From Chrysemys picta bellii (taxonomy: Eukaryota > Chordata > Testudines > Emydidae): a stretch of 64,000 nucleotides of DNA. The DNA is taken from NCBI RefSeq assembly GCF_011386835.1, contig NC_088797.1, positions 97,164,264 through 97,228,263 on the forward strand, written 5' to 3'. The position numbers and the translations under genes were made by a program. The notes under the pieces were generated by a model that worked only from the letters and a program-made list of their open reading frames with translations, made no database searches and was not told the DNA's origin. Within the stretch, counting starts at the first letter, position 1; every line of letters starts with the position of its first letter. Positions 55,910-64,000 of this stretch are shown piece after piece.

Positions 55910-56276
55910 TCCCTTTTTTCTACACTAGCCTGTTATTTCGGAATTAGCTGAGTTATTTCGAAAAAAAAAAAGATTCCGTCCACATGACCAAACGTTTTTT
56001 TTCTATTTAAAGGGCTCTTTAATTCGATTGCTGTACTCCACCTCGGCAAGTGGAGTAGCGCTTAAATCGAGATCGCAATCCCGGGTGAAAGGTATTGTGG
56101 ACGTAATTCGACATTATTGGCCTCCAGGAGCTATCCCAGGATGCTCCCTTGTGACCGCTCTGGTCAACACTCTCAACTCCAATGCACTAGCCAGGTGGGC
56201 AGGAAAAGCCCCGGGAACTTTTGAATTTTATTTCCTGTTTGGTCACCAGCAGCACAGTCCACCATCACAGGCGACC

Positions 56277-56848
56277 ATGCAGAGTCCACCATCACAGGAG
56301 ATAACGCAGTCCCTGATTCGCAGACGAGCTCCAGCATGGTCCGAACGAGAGGTACTGGATCTCATCGCATGCTGGGGAGATGAGTCTGTTATGGCAGAAC
56401 TACGTTCCAAAAAAGAAACGCAAATATTATGCTAAAGTCTCCAGGGCCATGGTGGAAAGAGGCTACTCCAGGGACACAGAGCAGTGTCGTACAAAAATCA
56501 AGGAGCTCAGGCAAGCATACCAAAAAGCCAGCGAGGCAAACAGGTGCTCTGGGTCACAGCCCCATACATTCCACTTTTACCATGAGCTCCATGCAATTAT
56601 GGGGGGTGATGCCACCACTACCCCACCATTGTCCATGGACACCTGCAAGGGGGGAGTTGCACAGAGCAAGGAGGAAGAGACATTGGAGGATGAAGAGGAG
56701 GAGGAGGAGGAGGACGACAGTGCACAGGCGGCAAATGGGGAATCTGTTTTCCCCCCTAGCCAGGAACTAATCTTAACACTGGATCCAATAGCCTCCCCTC
56801 ACTCCCAAGGCGGGCTTCTGTTCCATGACCCTGGAGAAGGTACTTCTG
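56277..56848 (+). pseudogene. Harbinger Myb/SANT-like protein, exon 1 (frameshifted)
   Basis: ATG at 56277 gives MQSPPSQEITQSLIRRRAPA, then WSEREVLDLIACWGDESVMA, a trihelix/Myb_DNA-bind_4-type domain. The frame breaks at about 56405-56432 within an A run; the +1 frame then carries YAKVSRAMVERGYSRDTEQC and KIKELRQAYQKA, completing the domain. An acidic run (E-rich, about 56680-56718) and Ser/Pro-rich tail follow. It ends at GTGAGT (56849), and a downstream exon begins at 57254. In intact elements this protein binds the terminal repeats and recruits the transposase (family knowledge). Confidence 0.85.
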
Positions 56849-57253
56849 GTGAGTGAGAGCCTGATCGGAGCCACGCAGTGCGGGGGGAACCCAGCCACAC
56901 TGGGTTGTTCGTGTTTTAGAGTAAATGGCTCAGCTCATCCCTGCTCTGAGCCTGATTGGAGCCACACGGTGGGGGGCAGTGTTGTGTGCAGTGATCATCC
57001 CAGAGAGCCCGCAGGCCCTCCTTTTATATGGCAAACCCACCAGGCATTGCTTGCTGTGGGAAAGGGGGCCCAGCAGTTTGAAAGCATTGAAATGAATGTA
57101 GAAGAAGCAGAGCCCCGCGTGCCCCTAGGGGCTGCCTGCAAGATGAATTCTGTTGCCCGGCCGTGTATTATGGCTTACTCATACCAAAGTGCCCCCTTTG
57201 TTCTCTGCAATGTATTTTTTAAAATACTACCCTCCCTTTTTCTCCTCCTGCAG
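56849..57253 (+). other. Intron of the Harbinger Myb-like gene
   Basis: GTGAGT to CTCCTGCAG, 405 bp. GAGCCTGAT(C/T)GGAGCCAC(A)C occurs twice inside (56857 and 56949), a short internal duplication. The long + frame at 56825-57373 crosses both splice sites and is not the product. Confidence 0.7.
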
Positions 57254-57721
57254 ATGCAAATGTTTCAACGCAGCCCCTATCTACTCTGTCCCAGAGGCTG
57301 GTCCAGATTAGAAGGCAGAAAAATGAACTCGGGACGACATGTTCGCCGAGCTCATGCAGTCCTCCCGCACTGATAGGGCTCAGCTGAATGCATGGAGGCT
57401 AACAATTGCAGAGTCTGTAAAGAATTACAGGAACACAAAGAGAGGAGGGAGGTGTGCGATGAGAGCAGGCAGGACGTTATGGTCAAGCTCATGGGGGAGC
57501 AAACTGACATGCTCCGCTGTATGGTGGATCTAATGCGGGAAAGGCAGCAAGACCACAGACTTCCGCTGCAGCCCCTGTATAATCAAACTCCCTCCTCCCC
57601 AAGTTCCATAGCCTCCTTACCCAGACGCCCAAGAACACGAGGGGGGAGGCTATGGGGACCCACACACTCAAGCCCAGAGGATCACCCAAGCACCAGAAAG
57701 CTGGCATATGCGAACTTTTGA
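57254..57721 (+). pseudogene. Harbinger Myb/SANT-like protein, exon 2 (frameshifted)
   Basis: It follows a TCCTCCTGCAG acceptor. Pieces NVSTQPLSTLSQRLVQIRR, MFAELMQSSRTDRAQLNAWR and LMGEQTDMLRCMVDLMRERQ lie in different frames, so at least two frameshifts occurred. It ends LAYANF-stop at 57721. The heptad-like MLRCMVDLMRERQQ stretch is the coiled-coil tail typical of these proteins. Confidence 0.8.
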
Positions 57722-57823
57722 TTTGGTTTCTGGACTTGTCCTTCCCTCCTCCACCCCCCCTAACCCAACCCCTCCGCCCCCCAGTCTACCTTCTAATTTC
57801 TTTCAATGTGTTGTGCATCAAAT

Positions 57824-57859
57824 AATAAAGAACAGTTTTTAAACAATTTTGACTTTATT
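57824..57859. promoter_or_regulatory. Convergent poly(A) signals of the two Harbinger genes
   Basis: AATAAA on + at 57824-57829 ends the Myb-like gene; TTTATT at 57854-57859 is AATAAA on the minus strand for the transposase. Only 24 bp separates them. Confidence 0.85.
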
Positions 57860-57911
57860 TCCTTTCATATATATAGGGTGCAGGTAACTTCAAGAGAAAC
57901 AAACACAACTG

Positions 57912-59045
57912 TCACACCGTATCCTGGCCAGTCATGAAACTAGCTTTCAAAGCTTCTCTGATGCGCAGCACACCCTGCTGCGCTCTTCTAATCGCCCTGT
58001 TGTCTGGCTGTGCAAAATTGGCAGCCAGGCGAGTTGCCTCAACCTCCCACCCCACCATAAAAGTCTCCCCCTTACTCTCACAGATATTGTGGAGCACACA
58101 ACAAGCAGCAATTACAATTGGAAAATTGGTTGTGCTGAGATCTAACCGAGTCAGTAAACTGCACCAGCGCCCTTTCAAACGTCCAAAAGCACATTCTACC
58201 ACCATTCTGCACTTGCTCAGCCTATACTTGAACTGCTCCTTACTACTGTCCAGGGTGCCTGTGTACGGCTTCATGAGCCATGGCATTAAGGGGTAGGCTG
58301 GGTCCCCGAGGATAACTATAGGCATTTCAACATCCCCATCAGTAATTTTCTGGTCTATGTAAGTCCCTTCCTGCAGCTGTTCAAACAGACCAGAGTTCCT
58401 GAAGATGCGAGCGTCATGCACCTTTCCCAGCCATCCCATGTTGATGTTGGTGAAACGTCCCTTGTGCTCCACCAGGGCTTGCAGCAGCATTGAAAAGTAC
58501 CCCTTGCGGTTTATGTACTGGCTGCCACGGTGTGCCGGGTCCAAGATGGGGATATGCATTCCGTCTATCGCCCCACCGCAGTTAGGGAACCCCAGCGCAT
58601 TGAAGCCATCCACAGTGGTCTGCACATTTCCCAAAGTCACTACCCTTGATAGCAGCTAGTCAATGATTGCATTGGCTACTTGCAGCACAGCAGTAGATTT
58701 GCCCACTCCAAACTGATTCCCGACTGACCGGTAGCTGTCGGGCGTTGCAAGCTTCCACAGTGCTCTGGCCACTCACTTCTCAGCAGTGAGGGCTGCTCTC
58801 ATTTTGGTGTCTTTGTGCTTCAGGGCAGGGGACAGCAAGTCACAAAGGTCCATGAAAGTGGCCCTACGCATATGAAAGTTTCGCAGCCACGGGGAATCAT
58901 CCCAGACCTGCAACACTATGCGATCCCACCAGTCTGTGCTTGTTTCCCGGGCCCCAAATCGGCGTTCCACGGCATGAACCTGGCCCAATGCCACCATGAT
59001 CTCCCAATCACCACATGCCGTGCATCTAGGAATGTCTGTGTTCAT
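57912..59045 (-). pseudogene. PIF/Harbinger DDE transposase (HARBI1-like), two in-frame stops
   Basis: One minus frame runs from ATG at 59045 to a stop at 57912-57914. It is interrupted by TGA at 58773-58775 and TAG at 58656-58658, both explicable by C-to-T change. The C-terminal 242 codons from 58640 are open and hold the DDE_Tnp_4 core: Asp in CGGAIDGMHIPI, Asp in VILGDPAYPLMPWLM, Glu in MVVECAFGRLKGRW. N-terminal landmarks are WWDRIVLQVW and NFHMRRATFMDLCDLL. Upstream of 59045 acidic codons (YYTDED) remain in frame, then a stop, so the true start may lie further upstream. Catalytic residues survive, but expression as one protein is blocked. Confidence 0.92.
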
Positions 59046-59229
59046 GTCCTCATCAGTATAGTAATCGCACTGTCATCACTTCCTCGCTCGGTTTTGCAGG
59101 TATTGAACATACTGCTGGATAATGCGCAAGGTATTTACAACGGTCAAAACTGCAGCGGAAATCTGAGCGGGCTCCATGTTTGCCGCACAATGGCGCCTGC
59201 ACGGGTAATCCTTGAAAAAGGGCGCAAAA

Positions 59230-59640
59230 TGAGCTGTTCGGTTCAAGATGGTTGTCTTCTGTAGCTTCCACTGCTTTCTCCAGATTGTCTGTGCGGCTCT
59301 GTTCACGATGGGCGAGAAACAGCAAGGAATTGTTGCCTTCTGTAGCTTCCACGGGAGCCCAGGACCATCAACATGGAAAAAGTGGCGAGAGCAGAGTTTG
59401 CGGTGGAAGCTGTTCACAATGGCCGAGAAACGGTGGGGAATTGTTGTCTTCTGTAGCTTCCACGGGAGCCCAGGACAGACAACATGGAAAAAGTGGCGGA
59501 AGCTGTGCAGCTCTGTTCACGATGGCTGAGAAACGGCGGGGAATTGTTGCCTTCTGTAGCTTCCACAGGAGCCCAGCACAGACAATCTGGAGAAAGCGGC
59601 GGAAGCTGTGCGGCTCTGTTCATGATGGCCGAGGACATTT
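59230..59640. repeat. Tandem array of ~103-111 bp units upstream of the transposase
   Basis: GTTCACGATGG-type units begin at 59301, 59412, 59515 and 59618 (spacings 111, 103, 103). Each continues with GAGAAACGGYGGGGAATTGT and CTTCTGTAGCTTCCACGGGA then GCCCAGGACAGACAACATGG. A partial unit lies at 59240-59300. The array sits between the right end and the transposase start, where promoter or subterminal transposase-binding repeats would be expected. Confidence 0.85.
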
Positions 59641-60013
59641 GAAGTGGATTCAACATACCAGTAGACAGGCGGTGCACTGTGCTGCACCATCTGCTGGCAG
59701 CATGGCGTCTGCTGTAGCTTTCACGGAGGGAGGAGCGAGTGACGGCACACACCCAGAAAAACCCACGAGAATGTTTTCGCCCCATCATGCACTGGGAACT
59801 TAACCCACAATTCCAATGGGTGGCAGAGACTGCGGGAACTGTGGGATAGCTACCACAGTGCACTGCTCTGACATTCAATGCTAGCCTCGGTACTGTGGAC
59901 GAACTCCGCCGAATTCACGCGCTTTAGTGGGGACACAGCATTGAATGTATGAACTCGATGCTGGAAATTCAAATAAAATAACTTCGAATTAATTTCCTAC
60001 TGTAGACGTACCC
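59641..60013. promoter_or_regulatory. Harbinger right end: subterminal and presumed promoter region
   Basis: It includes GTGGGATAGCTACCACAGTG and an exact 12-bp inverted pair ACATTCAATGCT (59871-59882) / AGCATTGAATGT (59937-59948). This region precedes the minus-strand transposase, so it probably held its promoter (inference). No TATA box stands out. Confidence 0.5.
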
Positions 60014-60016
60014 TTA

Positions 60017-61370
60017 GATGGAGGATATTTCCCTCCCCTGTCTAACTTTACTTTGACAATCTCTCATCTATAATCACTACTGATATCACCTTAGTGTAGG
60101 AGACAAAGGAAAAAATAACAGAAATTAGAATAAAATCTACTAAATAAGCTCAACATTGTTTTACTTAACCCACAGAATTGGACAAGCTTCTCTGAAAGTC
60201 TAAGCTTTGCAAAAGATTAGTATTTTTCCCCTTTACAGAGCAGAATTGATCTTATCTCTAAACTTGATTCTAATTTTGGTTACACTGGTGTAAATTCAGA
60301 GCAACTCCATTGAAGTCAATTAATTGGTATGGGACATAGATCCATTGATGGATGGACTGGGGAAGGCAATGGAGTTTGGGGAGGGATTTGGCAGGACAGA
60401 GTTTGCATAATTACCAGAACTAGTCTGTGAATTGAAAGTAAAAACATTTGAAAATTATGGTGGTTCCTCTATGAAATATGAGAAAATTTGAGTGATGTGT
60501 ACGTTTCATAAAGGCACCATTCATTTTCAAATCGTTTCCCTGACATTTCGCAGAGTAATGTTGATAATTATATGTGAAAACTAGAAAAAAGTAAGGTGTG
60601 AGGAGGGCATCATTATTTTGATCAACTGATCTTAAACATTTCGGCTTCCTTTTTACATGTTAGGTGGGTATTTTTTATTTTATTTTATTTTATTTTGATG
60701 GTCGGGGGAAAGGTGCAGCGTTGCCCATTTTCTTTGTTTTGGAACATTGGGTCATTGGGCCCATTTCTATTTTAACTAGTTATGGCTCGTATCACATCCT
60801 TGAAAATAAAAACCCTATTCAAGTCCATTGCTGTTTAAAGAGAAATCCTGATCCTGTTTGCCTTACTCAGGCAAAATTGCCATTGAAACCAGTGAAAAAT
60901 TAACCTATGTAAGATGAGCAGGATTGCTAAACAAACAGGGCTTTTACTTGGCGTTGTTACAACATTCTTGAAAATATACATTTAGGGCTTCTATTTTTCA
61001 AGGTTTATTAATTTCATTTTCAGGGTTTATTTTTAATTTTATGTAGCTGTCCAAAAATCAGGGGGATTCAGGGCTTTCTCTTTGTATATAATGAGTAATG
61101 TATATTATATACAGTGTATATACGATAATAAATAATCTCTTTGTAATGTTTCCTAGTGCTCTTTAATGTAATACTGTTTCAAACTAGGAAAACATTTAGT
61201 GCTCACGAGCAGGGTTTATATGGATTCAACATGGACCAATTAATGCACATCACGTTAGTGCACTTTAGAAATCACATCCTTATAGTCTGCAGTACTGCTC
61301 CATGTGGACAAGCCCTGAAAGACAAGTAACCATTTCTGATGTTTTTCCAGTGTTTAGTCGATAAACACCA

Positions 61371-61373
<3 letters not shown>
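60017..61373. other. Intergenic
   Basis: Decayed family B half (60255-60330) and family D half (60847-60896, CCTTACTCAGGCAAAATTGC), and (ATTTT)n at about 60672-60697. No gene. Confidence 0.6.

Positions 61374-61404
<31 letters not shown>
61374..61404. repeat. (TC)n microsatellite
   Basis: About 31 bp of TC dinucleotides followed by a T run. Confidence 0.95.
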
Positions 61405-61411
<7 letters not shown>

Positions 61412-62482
61412 AATAGGGAGTGTTTTATCCATATTTATCAATTAAACCAAAAACCAGAAGTCCTATATGCTGTATATTATTCATTTCCTGGGCATTTTTC
61501 AGGAGGAGTGAGGGACATATGGATTGCTATGAGGCTGTGCCACTGGGTCTGTGGGCAGGTGATTATGGGCTTGATTCCATTATCACGGAAATCAGTGGGA
61601 GCCACCACTTTGACAACAGATCATGCCCTACTGGAGAGGAGCTGTGCTTATGATAGAAGACTTGCAGTTATGTTTTGGAATTGTGAATCTTAAATTGATG
61701 TGAAAACTCCATGTTGTATGAGAATTTATTGTTGGTTTATCAAATGAAATAAGTTCATAATCACATTACATACATTTCAAATAAAATCAACCTTATTGCA
61801 GCACAGTTTCAGCCTCACAATATCTTCTTTCCTTTGTAAGACATTCATTAGCCTAAAAAATTTTATTCCCAATGATTCCTTTCAGAAATTGCAAATGCCT
61901 AACTTTGATGCAATTAATTATCCCCTACAAACTCAGTGCTCCAGCCCGTAGTTAATATGATGTCACTAATGCATCTAAAAGTACGAGGCTCCAAACCCAG
62001 CACTTCAGTTTGAGATATTGGATCACAATTTAGATCTTTCTTATTAAATTCCCTACACTGACTAACATGCTGTCACTGGTAGAGTGTTTGACAGTTTACA
62101 TTACCTGCAGACAGGAGCTTGTGCCAATTCAATTAAGCAAGATTAATTCTAGAACTGACAATGCATAAATATTTTCACATTACACCTGGCCTCATTGGCA
62201 GTACTTGCCCTATGACTACCTTTAGAGGAGATAACAATTCTTTAGTCTCCTGGGCAGAAAGTGAAATTAAGAAGGTGAAAGAAAAAAAACGTTGTGAACC
62301 GAGCATTCCCCCCAGTGTCATCCAATTCTGTCCTGTTTTTTTCCATTTATTTATTCAGACTAAACATCTCTCTCTTTTGCATATCAGAGAAATAAGAGGG
62401 AGCTGGAAAGATTTGCTCACCAAAACGACTGTCAGACAATTGTTAGAGATAGCTTCATGATAAAGATTTATTGATGGAACGG
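61405..62482. other. Intergenic, nothing recognised
   Basis: AT-rich; + frames at 61420-61693 and 62161-62460 show no family. Confidence 0.6.
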
Positions 62483-62490
62483 GGCTACAT

Positions 62491-63154
62491 CAGAGGTGGG
62501 CAAACTATGGCCCGCAGGCCACATCCAGCCCACGGGACCGTCCTGCCCGGCCCTTGAGCTTCCGGCCGGGGAGGCTAGCCCCAGCCCCTCCCTCGTTGTC
62601 CCCCGTCCCCTGCAGCCATGCCACCGCGCGGGCAGCGCTCTGAGTGGCGGGGTTGCACACTCCTGCTGAGCAACGCGGCAGCATGTCGGGCTCCATCTGG
62701 GCAGCATGGCTGCCAGACATGCTGCTCTGAGTGGCATGGTAAGGGAGTCGGGGCCGGGAAGTTGGATAAGAGGTGGGGGTTCTGGGGGGCAGTCAGGGGA
62801 CAGGGGGGGTTGGATAAGCGTGAGAATCCCAGGGGGCCTGTTGGGGTGGGGGTGTGGATAGGGGTCAGAACAGGTAGGGGACTGGGAGCGGGGGGGGGGG
62901 TTGGATAGGGGGTAGGGTCCCGGGGGCGGTTAGGGGCAGGGGGTCCCAGGAGGGGGCGGTCAAGGGACAAGGAGCAGGGGGCGTTGGATGGGTTGGGGGT
63001 TCTGCGGGGGATAGTCAGGGGATGGGAAGTGGGAGGGGTCGGATAAGGGGTGGGGGCCAGGCTGTTTAGGGAGGCACAGCCTTCCCTACCAGGCCCTCCA
63101 TATCATTTTGCAACCCCAATGTGGCCCTTGGGCCAAAAAGTTTGCCCACCTCTG
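62491..63154. mobile_element. GC-rich hAT-type non-autonomous element, 664 bp
   Basis: The ends CAGAGGTGGGCAAACTA and AAGTTTGCCCACCTCTG are inverted repeats. The flanks GGCTACAT (62483-62490) and GACTACAT (63155-63162) agree at 7 of 8 positions, a hAT-type duplication. The middle (62745-63060) is a G-rich array of GGATAGGGGTYRGGG-like units. Long frames here are artefacts of composition. Confidence 0.88.
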
Positions 63155-63394
63155 GACTACATCCTGGCTTAAGTCTAATTTGTACACACTTGCTTTGGAA
63201 GGCAGTAAGATGCCAGGGACACCATAGATGACATTTATTTTCACGAACAAGACCCGGTAACAAACCAATATCTGCAATCCTGATGAGTAAAGAAAAATGC
63301 CACATCAGACTAAGCCATCACGTATTCTAGTGAAACATTCTTTCTACTGGAGTTAAATTGCTGGCACTATGTATAACAGCAGCAACACTGCCTA

Positions 63395-63565
63395 GATCTC
63401 AAAGCACTTTACAAAGGAGGGCAATATCATTATCCCCATTTTACAAATGGGGAAACTGAAGCATGGGGCAATGATATGACTTGCCCAAGGTCAACCAGCA
63501 AGTCAGGTCAGTGTTAGGGCTGGGAACAGATCCCCAGTTAAGTGCTCTACCCATTAGGCAACACT
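63395..63565 (-). repeat. MIR-type SINE (antisense)
   Basis: ATTATCCCCATTTTACAAAT, GGGGAAACTGAAGCATGGGG, ACTTGCCCAAGGTCAACCAG and CAAGTCAGGTCAGTGTTAGG are the reversed MIR core plus tRNA-related region. Confidence 0.85.
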
Positions 63566-64000
63566 GCCTCTCCATTTTCAGTGGATTAACTAAACAATTT
63601 CACAAGATTATTTATTTATTTCTGTAAATTTTAAACTTGAGAGATTAAGGGTAACAAAAATGTATATTGGGACTCTTCCTCTGCCCTGATCTGCTCCCTT
63701 TGAGCCACTCAGCACAAGGAGAGAGGAAATCTCCACTAAGACATGCTGGGGATATTCCTGAGTGTGGCTGAAGCAATAGCAGGCACAGAGCTAATGGGAT
63801 GGGGGTACTAGGGACGGGGAGAGACAATGGGCTCCAGCAATCTTCAGCTTGTATATGGACCCGGGGGGTGCCAGTTATGACAACTTGCGGGCTGCTCCTT
63901 GGTATTAAGACTGGGTAAAAACCAGAAGGGAGAGAGATTCAGCTAGGATAAGCATTCAAGAGTACTGGTGATTGTCCAAGCCTTTCCTAAATTATCTGAA
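63566..64000. other. Intergenic, nothing recognised
   Basis: No gene or repeat identified to the end of the window. Confidence 0.6.

Larger units (their letters stand above)
55910..60013. mobile_element. PIF/Harbinger DNA transposon, two-gene, about 4.1 kb, degraded
   Basis: The right end reads in reverse GGGTACGTCTACAGTAGGAA and is followed by TTA (60014-60016), as expected of Harbinger. The left end (TTTTTTCTACACTAGCCTGT, about 55915) matches it only over CTACA-TAG and lacks a clear TTA, so it is mutated or truncated. Inside are a Myb/SANT-like gene (+), a DDE transposase (-) and short internal repeats. Harbinger elements need both proteins: the Myb-like partner recruits the transposase to DNA. 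Both genes here carry disabling changes, so the copy is probably inactive. Confidence 0.9.

Noticed and set aside
56825..57373. 182-codon plus frame across the Harbinger Myb gene
   Set aside because: It reads through a good GTGAGT donor, the intron and the CTGCAG acceptor; exon-phase evidence favours the spliced model.
59252..59803. 183-codon plus frame with repeated SSVASTGAQD-like motif
   Set aside because: It is antisense to the transposase region and the repetition comes from the ~103-bp DNA repeat. No family match.
62468..62970. Overlapping frames in GC-rich DNA
   Set aside because: Inside a terminally repeated non-autonomous element with a G-rich tandem core.

Overview
This is nuclear DNA from a vertebrate. 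It holds one multi-exon gene on the + strand, with GT/AG introns, a poly(A) signal and dense interspersed repeats. The gene encodes a ferlin, and the exon translations match myoferlin (MYOF) almost exon by exon. The repeats point to a sauropsid, most likely a turtle: hAT and Harbinger MITEs, a two-gene Harbinger element, CR1-like 3' ends, MIR relics and dispersed near-palindromes built on a 'cattgaagtcaatg' core. The species call is an inference from recognised repeat style, not from a search.

Layout. Positions 1-584 are intron. Thirty-two coding exons follow from 585 to 43819. Their lengths and phases join into a single frame of 1,357 residues plus a stop, roughly the C-terminal two thirds of a ferlin of about 2,060 residues. 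In order they encode the end of FerA, FerB, the nested DysF region, C2D, C2E, C2F, C2G, a single C-terminal transmembrane helix and an 11-residue last exon. Promoter, C2A-C2C and FerI lie upstream of the window. One exon (27414-27425) is only 12 nt. The 3' UTR runs from 43820 to about 44347, with AATAAA at 44324-44329.

From about 44350 to 64000 I see no host gene. This stretch is old repeats, GC-rich non-autonomous DNA transposons and one large PIF/Harbinger element (about 55910-60013). The Harbinger element keeps both expected genes in convergent orientation: a Myb/SANT-like DNA-binding protein (+) and a DDE transposase (-). Their poly(A) signals are about 25 bp apart, and both genes are damaged by frameshifts or stops. 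Repeats of about 103-111 bp sit upstream of the transposase.

The most unusual structures are a 1.57-kb hAT-derived fold-back element with arms of about 560 bp inside a MYOF intron (30994-32560, 8-bp target duplication), a 38-bp perfect palindrome at 4902-4978, a 36-bp perfect inverted repeat at 49653-49732, a MITE nested inside another MITE (2802-3353), and several short near-palindromic repeat families. I found no wholly new gene system; the best candidates for undescribed biology are these palindromes and the intronic fold-back.
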